The translations under genes were made by a program, and so were the position numbers. Positions 28,226 through 36,244 of a stretch of DNA of 64,000 nt are shown piece by piece. Below the pieces are notes generated by a model. That model had not been told where the DNA came from. It did no database searches and saw only the letters and a list, made by a program, of their open reading frames with translations. The stretch's first letter is position 1, and every line of letters begins with the position of its first letter. Origin of the DNA: Heyndrickxia sporothermodurans (GTDB taxonomy: Bacteria > Bacillota > Bacilli > Bacillales > Bacillaceae_C); contig BORH01000007.1 in assembly GCA_018333075.1 (NCBI GenBank), positions 1-64,000 of the forward strand, given 5' to 3'.

Positions 28226-28260
28226 ACCACCCTTTAAAAAAAAGGGTGGTTTTATTTTTT
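28226..28260 (+). terminator. terminator of glpD
   Basis: ACCACCCTTT/AAAGGGTGGT stem followed by TTTTATTTTTT, 9 bases past the glpD stop. Confidence 0.88.
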
Positions 28261-28817
28261 ACGCTTCATGGAACATAAATTCGAATTTGTGGCGCATTTA
28301 TTATCATTTATGACCTATACTTTTTAATTTGCGACTCATTCGTCCTAATTTGTGACCCATAATCTCCGTTTCACGACTCATTCAAACAATTCGCACCATA
28401 TTTTCTGACCAGCAGCATTCTATAGACGCTTTATCCTCTAGATAACCTTTAAATTTAAGAAAAGATAAAATATTCAAAAAATATATAGAAAATTCTTAAT
28501 ATATATCTTATAATCTTGTTTAGACGAAAATTCAAATGTTAGTAATATAATCAATTCAAATTAACATTTGAAAAATAAATAGCTATTTATCATTTCGTTT
28601 CGTATTATTTCATGAAGTTTTATTGCAACGTACATTGAAAACAAGGCAGGTGTGAATTACAAATAATCACTTTTTTTTACGATCACCTCAATGACACCAA
28701 GGTCAGTCCTCAATAATTTTTACTCTTTATACTGCAGATTTTGGCAATTATTATTATCGATTAAATTGGGATTATCTAGAATCGGGACGAAATGCCAATA
28801 TACAAGGGGGAAATAAT
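28261..28817. other. intergenic region between glpD and nhaC
   Basis: The first 140 bases hold a degenerate 21-bp tandem repeat (listed separately). The remainder is AT-rich with no recognisable gene and should contain the nhaC promoter and a leader of unknown length. Confidence 0.5.
28263..28400. repeat. degenerate tandem repeat, 21-bp period
   Basis: Six to seven units start at 28263, 28284, 28305, 28326, 28347, 28368 and about 28389. Each has a core like AATTTGTGACYCAT followed by a variable 7-base spacer. The spacing is exactly 21 for the first six. It is not a CRISPR: the units are short and diverged, and the spacers too small. Confidence 0.65.
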
Positions 28818-30230
28818 ATGAATCCATTAATATCCACATGGAAGTCACTCACAATGTTGATTGTTTCATTTGCAGTTGTGTTTGCTGGAATTCTTTATCT
28901 CAAAGCTCCTTCAACAATTGTTCTTATCTTTGCTGGGGTAACAGTTGTCATATTATCAGTCCTATGGGGAGTAAAGTGGCAAAAGATTGAAGATGATTTA
29001 ATCAATAATTTAAAAGCAATGCTTCAACCAATCCTCATTCTTTTAGCAGTGGGGATGCTAGTCGGTGCTTGGATGTTATCTGGAACCATTCCTTTGATTG
29101 TATACTATGGCTTACTGAGCATTAATCCTATGTTCTTCCTCATTCTTACGGCACTCATTTGCTCCATAATGTCTATAATGGCAGGTACATCTTGGGGAAC
29201 GATCGGTACAGTAGGTGTTGCGCTGATGGGGGTTTCAATAGGTCTTGACATTCCTGTTCATTATACCGCAGGAGCCATTGTCGTTGGAGCAATATTTGGA
29301 GATAAATTATCTCCACTTTCAGATACAACGATTATGAGTTCCGCCATGGCAAAAGTAAGTCTTGTTGATCATATTAAGCATTTGCTTTGGACGACCATTC
29401 CTGGCTACGGTATTTCACTCATATTGTACCTTATACTAGGATTTCAGTATGGAGATCATGTAGATAAGAACGAGAACGTTGATGTAATACTTAGAACTCT
29501 GAGTGAAACATTTAATCTAAACCCATTATTACTCCTTCCTCCCATTATTGTATTAATCTTAATTTATTTTAGAAAACCGACCATTCCTGTTTTTATTATA
29601 GGCATTTTAGCAGGATGCTTGTTCGCTGTTATCTTTCAGGGAAGAGACGTACTCGAAGTGGCTAATGTGTTGAATAAGGGGTATCCAGATTCAACGAATG
29701 TACCAATTGTTGATGAAATATTGCAGCGAGGTGGTTTAATTAGCATGCTTGGAACGGTTGCATTGTTAATTGGTGCAGCAGTATTTGGATCGCCCTTACA
29801 AACAGCGGGTGTAATTCAAATCATCCTTCGTAAAATTTCAGACCTAGCCAAAAGTGCTAAAACAATAATGGCCTCCAGTCTAACATTACACGCCTTACTT
29901 TTTACCATTACCGGAAGCTATTATGTTACTTTTGCTGTTATAGGTCCAATGATAACCCCTTTATATGATAAGTATGGGCTCCATCGAAAAAACTGGTCGA
30001 GAACGATGGAAGACACAGGAACTGCCCTTGCACCTATTATTCCATGGAGTGTAACAGGAGCTTTTATTGCTGATACTTTAAAAGTACCAACAGGTGACTT
30101 TATTTTATTTACCCCAATGACATATCTAGGGATTGTTTTTGCACTTATTTATATTTTTACTGGATTGGGTATAGCAAAAGCCCATAACGATAATGGGATT
30201 GGGACAAATAACCTGTCCAATCCGATTTAA
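28818..30230 (+). CDS. Na+/H+ antiporter, NhaC family
   Basis: 470 residues with about eleven hydrophobic helices. MAGTSWGTIGTVGVALMGVS, GAIFGDKLSPLSDTTIMSSA and the EDTGTALAPIIPWSVTGAF segment near 395 match NhaC antiporters, which exchange cytoplasmic Na+ for protons (some relatives exchange malate/lactate or arginine/ornithine). ATG 28818 follows AAGGGGG. The extreme C-terminus (NGIGTNNLSNPI) looks like a degenerate translated copy of the 27-bp repeat. A stem-loop element follows. Confidence 0.88.
   Translation: MNPLISTWKSLTMLIVSFAVVFAGILYLKAPSTIVLIFAGVTVVILSVLWGVKWQKIEDDLINNLKAMLQPILILLAVGMLVGAWMLSGTIPLIVYYGLLSINPMFFLILTALICSIMSIMAGTSWGTIGTVGVALMGVSIGLDIPVHYTAGAIVVGAIFGDKLSPLSDTTIMSSAMAKVSLVDHIKHLLWTTIPGYGISLILYLILGFQYGDHVDKNENVDVILRTLSETFNLNPLLLLPPIIVLILIYFRKPTIPVFIIGILAGCLFAVIFQGRDVLEVANVLNKGYPDSTNVPIVDEILQRGGLISMLGTVALLIGAAVFGSPLQTAGVIQIILRKISDLAKSAKTIMASSLTLHALLFTITGSYYVTFAVIGPMITPLYDKYGLHRKNWSRTMEDTGTALAPIIPWSVTGAFIADTLKVPTGDFILFTPMTYLGIVFALIYIFTGLGIAKAHNDNGIGTNNLSNPI
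30201..30223 (+). repeat. 27-bp palindrome, copy 19 (degenerate, partial)
   Basis: GGGACAAATAACCTGTCC with a damaged right arm, inside the 3' end of nhaC. If it is a true copy, it is the only one in the opposite orientation relative to its gene. Confidence 0.45.
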
Positions 30231-30249
30231 TAAAAGTGGGATTTAATAT

Positions 30250-30336
30250 GAAATTAGCCTTTTAGCAAATTTGGTAAAGGGAGAATCAGCGGGTTTTCTT
30301 CCCGCTGATTCGATAAGACAATCGTGTTTTCCTGCT
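30250..30336. repeat. stem-loop repeat element, copy A
   Basis: GAAATTAGCCTTT, then a perfect 11-bp stem GAATCAGCGGG/CCCGCTGATTC around TTTTCTT, then ACAATCGTGTTTTCCTGCT. The same modules in the same order recur at 31728-31853. It may also terminate nhaC transcription. Confidence 0.7.
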
Positions 30337-30382
30337 TCTTCGAAGATTTTTTAAAAAAGTAGTTCAACTCTCTTTTCACTCA

Positions 30383-31285
30383 CTATTTTCCAATAAACAT
30401 TTGTGACCAGTGATTTCCTTCTTGTTCAAACCCTACTCCGATATGTGTAAAGTCTTTATTTAAGATGTTTTTCCTATGACCTGAACTATTCATCCATGCG
30501 TTAACAACTTCTTGTGGAGTTTGTTGACCTTGAGCAATATTCTCACCCGCATTCTTATATTTGACCCCAAAGTCCCTCATCATATCGAATGGTGATCCGT
30601 AAGTTGGACTTGTATGAGAAAAATAATGATTTTTCTGCATATCCTGCGATTTCTTTTGAGCCACACTACTAAGCTGAGTGTCGGCTTTTAAAGCCGGAAC
30701 ACCTTGTTTTGACCTTTCTTTATTTGTTAAGTCAATAACTTGTTGAGAATATTTACTGATATTCCCAGTGTTCTTTACTTGCGGTTGCTGCCCCTTTTGT
30801 TCTGTTTTTTGAGATGGTCCTTGTTGATTTTGTGTTGGTGCTTGTTCAAATTGTCCCTGTTGTTGATTAGGTGCTTGTCCATTTTGATCTAGTGGATATT
30901 GTCCTTGTTGTTGATTAGGTCCCTGCCCATTTTGATTTGGTGAATATTGTCCTTGTTGTTGACGAAAAAACTCATTCATTTGATTTGGATCTATCTGAAT
31001 TTCCTTGTACTTTGCATCTTGTATTAATTGTGCTTTGGTTTCTGGATATTGATCGCTATTGATTGATGTTTGTGTAGCAGATATATTCATGTCATTATTG
31101 TCTTGACGGTTTCGGTAATTTATATTGTCAAAACAGTCGATGTTATCATTTCGAACATCGATATTTCTTACATTTCGATTATTATTTGTTGTGTCAAATC
31201 CACGATCAGAATCATTAGTACCACAACCGACAAGTCCTAATACTAAGGTAGTAGCAACGATTATCCCCATGTTACTTTTTATCAA
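30383..31285 (-). CDS. CAP/SCP-domain lipoprotein (YkwD-like) with Gln-rich repeats
   Basis: 300 residues. The start is probably TTG 31285, eight bases after AGGAGG; the TTG at 31291 is too close. A lipoprotein signal ends in the lipobox LVGC. An Asn/Asp-rich stretch follows, then 16-residue near-repeats opening QQQGQY (about residues 108-150). The C-terminal 130 residues form a CAP domain (LTNKERSKQGVPALKADTQLSSVAQKKSQDM, HYFSHTSPTYG, AGENIAQGQQTPQEVVNAWMNSSGHRKNILN). Bacterial CAP proteins are surface or spore-associated with unclear activity. Followed by no strong terminator. Confidence 0.86.
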   Translation of the reverse strand: MIKSNMGIIVATTLVLGLVGCGTNDSDRGFDTTNNNRNVRNIDVRNDNIDCFDNINYRNRQDNNDMNISATQTSINSDQYPETKAQLIQDAKYKEIQIDPNQMNEFFRQQQGQYSPNQNGQGPNQQQGQYPLDQNGQAPNQQQGQFEQAPTQNQQGPSQKTEQKGQQPQVKNTGNISKYSQQVIDLTNKERSKQGVPALKADTQLSSVAQKKSQDMQKNHYFSHTSPTYGSPFDMMRDFGVKYKNAGENIAQGQQTPQEVVNAWMNSSGHRKNILNKDFTHIGVGFEQEGNHWSQMFIGK

Positions 31286-31477
31286 TGTCAATTCCTCCTA
31301 ATGGTATTGATTATTTTTTATAACCTTAGTATTTCTAACTTGGAAAAAAGTAAAATGGTAATAATCGGAGGAAATTAGCTTTAAACCAATTGGGGTAATA
31401 GTTTTAAAGAGTGTAAGACAAAGAAGTATAATTGAAACATATTAATAAAATTATAAAAGATACCAGGAAGTGAAAAT

Positions 31478-31624
31478 TTGCAAAAAGCACAAAAGAATAA
31501 GAAGAGAGGATTTTTCAAAGACATAATCATTGAGATTCGTGATTCAATCATATTCGAAGTGATTTGGGTCATCTTAACTTATATTCCAAAATTGATTTTT
31601 CGTTTAATAAGATATTTACATTAA
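31478..31624 (+). CDS. small membrane protein, 48 aa
   Basis: TTG 31478 lies seven bases after AGGAAGTG and opens a 48-codon frame. The peptide begins MQKAQKNKKRGFF, is basic at the start, then has an amphipathic and hydrophobic region (IIFEVIWVILTYIPKLIFRLI) and ends RYLH. It is probably a single-pass or membrane-surface miniprotein. I do not recognise the family. The overlapping minus-strand frame at 31381-31572 has no ribosome site. Confidence 0.55.
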   Translation: MQKAQKNKKRGFFKDIIIEIRDSIIFEVIWVILTYIPKLIFRLIRYLH

Positions 31625-31727
31625 ACATCCGAATTAAGGAATATTATGATAAATTTTAAAGAATATATTAATAACATACTTTCGGCTGATTAGGAAAAAT
31701 ATTTGATTTCGATTATCAAAAAGATTT

Positions 31728-31853
31728 GAAATTAGCCTTTCTGCAACCTTGACCTTACCTCTAAATATATTTGGTAAAACTTAATCAGCGGGTTTTCTAC
31801 CCGCTGATTTGATTAGAACCTCAATTTTATTTAAACAATCGTATTTTCCTGCT
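31728..31853. repeat. stem-loop repeat element, copy B
   Basis: Same modules as copy A: GAAATTAGCCTTT, an extra ~20 bases, ATTTGGTAAAA, the hairpin AATCAGCGGG/CCCGCTGATT with loop TTTTCTA, and ACAATCGTATTTTCCTGCT. Confidence 0.7.
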
Positions 31854-31874
31854 GCTGGTATCGACCTAATGAAT

Positions 31875-32395
31875 TGAATCAAAATGTCAGTTTATTAAAT
31901 ATTCTTGAGAAGGTACGAATTAAGGCAGGGATTCTTTCTGGTATCATTACAGAGAAGAACAATATAACTCCTACTAGCCATACACTCCCTAAAAAGCTAT
32001 GGTCCCATCTCCAAAGTCTTATATAAATAATGAAAGAAAATACTTAAAGAGAACATCATATTACATCCAGATATCTATCCATGGGGACATTACACAGAGC
32101 ATTTGCTGTCAGCGAATCCATTGCCTTAGCTACAGCCTCTCAAATCCCAGGCACGGTTCCCAATAATATCATTCATTCATCTAAACAAGGGATTCGAATA
32201 GGTCATCCCTCAGGCATTATTTATACGGAAGCTACGGTACTGTTAGAAAGGGGGGAATGGAACGTCTCACGTGCAGCAATAGGTCGAACAGCCAGAAGAA
32301 TCATGGATGGTTTTGCCTATGTTCCTAGTTCGATATTTGCATCTGATCAAGGAAGTGAAATTGAAAGAGGTAATCATTCAATACAAAATGTATGA
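31875..32395 (+). pseudogene. PrpF-family isomerase, decayed C-terminal remnant
   Basis: PrpF proteins (2-methylaconitate cis-trans isomerase and relatives) end with a segment like LHRAFAVSESIALATASQIPGTVPN...RIGHPSGI...GEWNVSRAAIGRTARRIMDG, clearly present in the frame at 32081-32395. Upstream, other frames still read LLNILEKVRIKAGILSGI and AMVPSPKSYINNE, which fit the preceding PrpF region but are separated by frameshifts. The N-terminal half is missing. It is a non-functional relic just after stem-loop copy B. Confidence 0.7.
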
Positions 32396-32552
32396 TTAAA
32401 GTATTTTCGACCTTTATGTAAAAGTATAATAACACTCACTTTTGTCGTTAACCAAGAGGTTTAGTAGGCAAAAATTAATAATATTCCCAAACGTAATGTA
32501 AATAGCATATTGATTTGGTCTCTTAATATCCCTTATATATCAACACTATGAA
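32396..32552. other. spacer between prpF relic and rpiR terminator
   Basis: AT-rich non-coding sequence; I see nothing in it. Confidence 0.4.
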
Positions 32553-32590
32553 ATAAAAAAGTAACGCTCTAAGCATGATATCGAGCGTTA
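32553..32590 (-). terminator. terminator of the first RpiR gene
   Basis: TAACGCTC/GAGCGTTA stem (32562-32590) followed on the minus strand by CTTTTTTATTT, about 100 bases past the stop. Confidence 0.72.
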
Positions 32591-32687
32591 TTTGTTATTT
32601 TGTATACCTATTTTAATTTGATAAAGTGTTATTTGATAAGTTTTTTCCACATTATTAGAGCTAATTAAGCTTCGTTGAACTCTCTTT

Positions 32688-33548
32688 TCATTCATTTTTT
32701 GTAAAAGGAAAGAATTCCTCGCTTGTCTGGTCGTAATCTTCTATTCTCTTTTGTACTTTTTCTTCTTGTGAAGCTGCTACACTTGTTACAAGAAGATTAA
32801 GTAGTGAAAATGTCGGGGTTATTCCTTTTAGTGAGATTGGATTAGGAGCCACAATCTTAAACAAAATATCTGAAAACTGTCCTATTGGTGAAAATTCGTC
32901 ATCTGTGATAGCAATTACCTTTGCCCCCTTTTTCTTAGCGGCTTTTACAAAAGAAAAGGTTTCTTGTGTGTATCTACGAAAAGATATAGCTATAACGGTT
33001 GAGCTTTCATCCATTTCAGATAAATAAAAACTTGCAGCGTCAATTTCTCCACGATGCAAATATGTATTTCCAATCACGACATTTAGACTAAAGGTTAGCC
33101 AATTAGCAGGGCCATATGAAGAACGAAACCCGATCACAATTCTCCTTTGGGAATTAATCAAGAGGTTCACTGCCTTTTTATATTGGTTATAATCAATACG
33201 TTCTAAGGTTGCTCGTACATAGGCATTATCCTGTTCGATTGTATATTGAATTAAGTTAGTATCCTTCAATGATTTGGAAGTAGATATCAATTCTTCTATA
33301 GGATCTTGTGAAGTATGCTCCAATAAAGATATTTGTATTTCCTTTTGAAGTTCGCTATAACCGGAATACCCTAGCTCATAGCATAATCGTATGACCGTCG
33401 TTTCACTTGTATTGCTTGCTATGCCTACATTTTTAGCGGTTTGGAGGGCAACTTCCCTTGGAAAATCAGAAATATATTTTGCTGCAATTTTTTGTCTTTT
33501 TGTAAGTTCATTATATTGTTTCCTTATTTTATCATTAAAATTATCCAC
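32688..33548 (-). CDS. MurR/RpiR-family transcriptional regulator
   Basis: 286 residues. The N-terminal RpiR helix-turn-helix covers about residues 1-75 (ISDFPREVALQTAKNVGIASNTSETTVIRLCYELGYSGYSEL). A SIS domain follows (about 120-250, RRIVIGFRSSYGPANWL, TVIAISFRRYTQETFSFVKAAKKKGAKVIAITD), which normally binds a sugar phosphate. GTG 33548 has GAGAGG nine bases upstream. A terminator separates it from the peptide-use operon ending at 33746, so it has its own promoter but is the obvious candidate regulator. MurR in B. subtilis senses MurNAc-6-phosphate. Confidence 0.88.
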   Translation of the reverse strand: MDNFNDKIRKQYNELTKRQKIAAKYISDFPREVALQTAKNVGIASNTSETTVIRLCYELGYSGYSELQKEIQISLLEHTSQDPIEELISTSKSLKDTNLIQYTIEQDNAYVRATLERIDYNQYKKAVNLLINSQRRIVIGFRSSYGPANWLTFSLNVVIGNTYLHRGEIDAASFYLSEMDESSTVIAISFRRYTQETFSFVKAAKKKGAKVIAITDDEFSPIGQFSDILFKIVAPNPISLKGITPTFSLLNLLVTSVAASQEEKVQKRIEDYDQTSEEFFPFTKNE

Positions 33549-33613
33549 AATACTTTTCCTCTCTTACCATTATTCTAGTTTCATTTGCATACAATCTTCC
33601 TCTCAAAAGTTGG

Positions 33614-33645
33614 GAAAAAAACGTTACTTTTATACAAGTAACGTT
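33614..33645 (-). terminator. terminator of the peptide-use operon
   Basis: Perfect stem AACGTTACTT/AAGTAACGTT followed by seven T on the minus strand, 100 bases past the fusion-gene stop. Confidence 0.85.
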
Positions 33646-33745
33646 CGATATTATCTATAATTTTATAGTAAAACTTAGCTATTTCAAACAATATTTGTCA
33701 TATAATAACATCTAATTTATAGACTTTTATCTTTAATTACCACTT

Positions 33746-36046
33746 TTAAACCGTTTGCTTCGTTTCTACTTTAGGAAATTGCCTAAAATGATAAGATATT
33801 CCAGTTGTTTTTCCATTTTCATTTTTTAAAATTTCAGCAATTTCTGTGGAATCATTTATATTAGCAATAAAGATATTTTCATCTACAAATTTAATTGGAC
33901 ATTCTAGTTCTTGTGTAATAAGAATCGGTTTTCCATTTCTAATTTCAATTTTCACCTGCATTCCTTCATTCGATTGATAATCTCCTACATATTGTTCAAG
34001 AACTTCTGTTGTGATGCTGTATTCTTCAAAGGAAATATGGGAATCTTCAATTTCCCTTCCTTCATAGCCATTAAAGGCATATTGCATTATTCTCGAAGAT
34101 GGGACACCTGCTAAATTAGCTAGAACAACACCCGATATTCCTTTTTCTGGTAGTATATTTAATTGCGCGGCTACTGCCTTTAAACTTCCACCATGTTCAA
34201 CCAACAATGTTCCAAAATAATCAGGTGTAATCATGAAACCGTACCCATAATATCTTCCTGGTTGCGTTTTAATATGTGGTGTAAGCATGCTCGCTACACT
34301 ATCTTCAGATAGTATTCTCTTATCATTCACTACACCGCCGTTACGAAATATCTCAGCATATTTCAACATATCACTTGCTGTTGATTTTAAGAATCCCGCT
34401 GCTCGCATAGAGGTAGTGTCCCACCAAATCGGAGCAGAAAATACTCGTTGCTCTCCGTCTTTCGTTTCTTCGGCATAACAAGTAGTGATATTGTTATAAT
34501 CACCATATTCATCAATAGTAAAGAAACTATTATTCATTCTACAAGGCTTGAGAATATTATCATAGATGAACTGTTCATAAGATTTACCACTTACTCTTTC
34601 AATAATGGCACCTAATAAAGCATAGGCATCATTTGAATAACTAAATTGTGTTCCAGGTGCACCTAGCAGGTCAAATTCTTGATTTGAAATAAATTCCATT
34701 AGCTGCTCATATGTGTCAATCGGCTCCACTGCTTTTTCTTCGATTTTTAATCCTGGATAATTATTTTTAGATGAATCAAAATCCAAAGACCGTTTCATTG
34801 CATAAATCAAAGTGGACATTGGAGGTAAACCAGATGAATGAGTCATAAAATGGTGGATGGTGATCTGTTTCAAAGCTGCTTCGTTCTTAAGGCGAAATTC
34901 AGGCAAATACTTTATCACCGGATCATTAACATTTAATTTTCCAGATTCTTGGAGCTGCATAATCGCCACACAAGTAAAAGATTTTGTAACCGATCCAATA
35001 CCAAACACAGTTTCTTCTGTTACAGGTAAAGCTTCATTAATATTACGGAATCCAAATCCTTTGAAGTATTCGATTTCTCCTTCTCGAGCAATGGCAACAG
35101 CGGTACCTGGAATCTGATGATCTTCGACTACCTTCTTTGCATGCCCTTCAAAGCCCTTTAAATTTCTCTTTTCACTCACATATTTCCCCTCCTTTATTTC
35201 ATTAACAAATTCATTTAAGACGGATAAAAACAAATCTATTTCATCTACGAGTACATTATGGCTGCTGTTTTCAAAGATTATTAATTTGCTATTTGTGATT
35301 TTATCAGCTATCACTTGTGATTCTTCAACTGAAGTGATCCAATCGTAGCGTCCTGCCATAACCAGTGTAGGCACCCTAATAGAATCCAGCTCATCAATAA
35401 TGTCATACGTTCGTAGAAACTTTCCGAATCCTTCATTAAGTGCTTCATACGAACGATTTCCAAGCTGAACAGCCTTAGATTGCTCAACTTTCTGTTTTCT
35501 CGAATAAAGTGGAGCCATAACCTCATAGTAATGACTTAACTGTTCTTGGGACTGAATATTACCTTCCCACAATAACTTAGCTACTTCCTTTTGAGCATTT
35601 GTTCCTTTTTCTTTAATAAATGCCTTTGCTTTTTCTAAAAATCGATAGCTGGCTGAGGTGGCGAGGAGCATGAGTCCTTTAAGGTTTTCATGATATTTTA
35701 GAGCATAACTCATCGCTGTCATTCCGCCATATGAATGCCCTAGTATAAAGATTTTCTTTAGACCCAAATACTTCCTAAGTGCTTCAATATCATCCACATT
35801 TTGTTCTAATGTATAGGTAGACTGTGGCCCTCTACTAGAAAGACCGCTTCCACGATTATCAATATAAACAAGCTGCATCGTTTCAGAAAATGGAGTTAGA
35901 ACTGGACGAAAGCCAAGATGTGTTCCACCTGGTCCACCATGTAATACAAAACAAACAGGCTTTTCGACGAGCTTTCCCCCACTTTTTAACCAGCCTGTGC
36001 CTTCAACATCAAAAAAGATCTTTGTTCCGTTAATTTTTGCATACAT
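33746..36046 (-). CDS. fusion: alpha/beta hydrolase (iminopeptidase-like) + serine beta-lactamase-family hydrolase
   Basis: 766 residues. Residues 1-285 form an alpha/beta hydrolase with HGGPGG (36-41), nucleophile Ser105 in GHSYG, acid in AGRYDWIT and His in SSHNVL. From about 300 a class C beta-lactamase/PBP4* domain follows: SVTK (352-355), YSN (470-472) and EHGG near 640, then a C-terminal beta domain (EEYVGDYQSNEG). The second part is a paralogue of the 472-residue protein two genes upstream. At the junction AGGAGGGG sits six bases before an in-frame GTG (35179), so a separate 477-residue product is possible. No signal peptide: likely cytoplasmic. Upstream AGGAGG supports ATG 36046. Confidence 0.87.
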   Translation of the reverse strand: MYAKINGTKIFFDVEGTGWLKSGGKLVEKPVCFVLHGGPGGTHLGFRPVLTPFSETMQLVYIDNRGSGLSSRGPQSTYTLEQNVDDIEALRKYLGLKKIFILGHSYGGMTAMSYALKYHENLKGLMLLATSASYRFLEKAKAFIKEKGTNAQKEVAKLLWEGNIQSQEQLSHYYEVMAPLYSRKQKVEQSKAVQLGNRSYEALNEGFGKFLRTYDIIDELDSIRVPTLVMAGRYDWITSVEESQVIADKITNSKLIIFENSSHNVLVDEIDLFLSVLNEFVNEIKEGKYVSEKRNLKGFEGHAKKVVEDHQIPGTAVAIAREGEIEYFKGFGFRNINEALPVTEETVFGIGSVTKSFTCVAIMQLQESGKLNVNDPVIKYLPEFRLKNEAALKQITIHHFMTHSSGLPPMSTLIYAMKRSLDFDSSKNNYPGLKIEEKAVEPIDTYEQLMEFISNQEFDLLGAPGTQFSYSNDAYALLGAIIERVSGKSYEQFIYDNILKPCRMNNSFFTIDEYGDYNNITTCYAEETKDGEQRVFSAPIWWDTTSMRAAGFLKSTASDMLKYAEIFRNGGVVNDKRILSEDSVASMLTPHIKTQPGRYYGYGFMITPDYFGTLLVEHGGSLKAVAAQLNILPEKGISGVVLANLAGVPSSRIMQYAFNGYEGREIEDSHISFEEYSITTEVLEQYVGDYQSNEGMQVKIEIRNGKPILITQELECPIKFVDENIFIANINDSTEIAEILKNENGKTTGISYHFRQFPKVETKQTV
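35177..35195 (-). promoter_or_regulatory. internal ribosome binding site at the fusion junction
   Basis: On the minus strand AAAGGAGGGG (35195-35186), then AAATAT, then GTG (35179-35177) in frame with the long gene. It would start MSEKRNLKGFEGHAKK, a 477-residue protein nearly the length of the stand-alone paralogue. Confidence 0.65.
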
Positions 36047-36244
36047 TTTCCTGAACCTCCTGTTTTAATAGTTTTAAATCAGATAGACTTAAAATGTTCA
36101 CACCTTTTTGTAAAGAATCCAAGTTAAAACTCATATTTAAATGGTGGAATCAAGGAGAAAGCTCTGCACCAAGACCTGCCATTGTGGTTTAAATATATAG
36201 GAATGATTAGATACTTACCTGATAAAATAAGTATCGTTCTTAGT

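Noticed and set aside
28263-28400. CRISPR-like array
   Set aside because: Units are 14 bases and diverged, spacers only 7 bases, and no cas genes are present.
36100-36244. Possible short gene remnant (plus-strand peptide ending APRPAIVV) between mlrC-like and fusion genes
   Set aside because: Too short to assign to any family and lacks a start signal.
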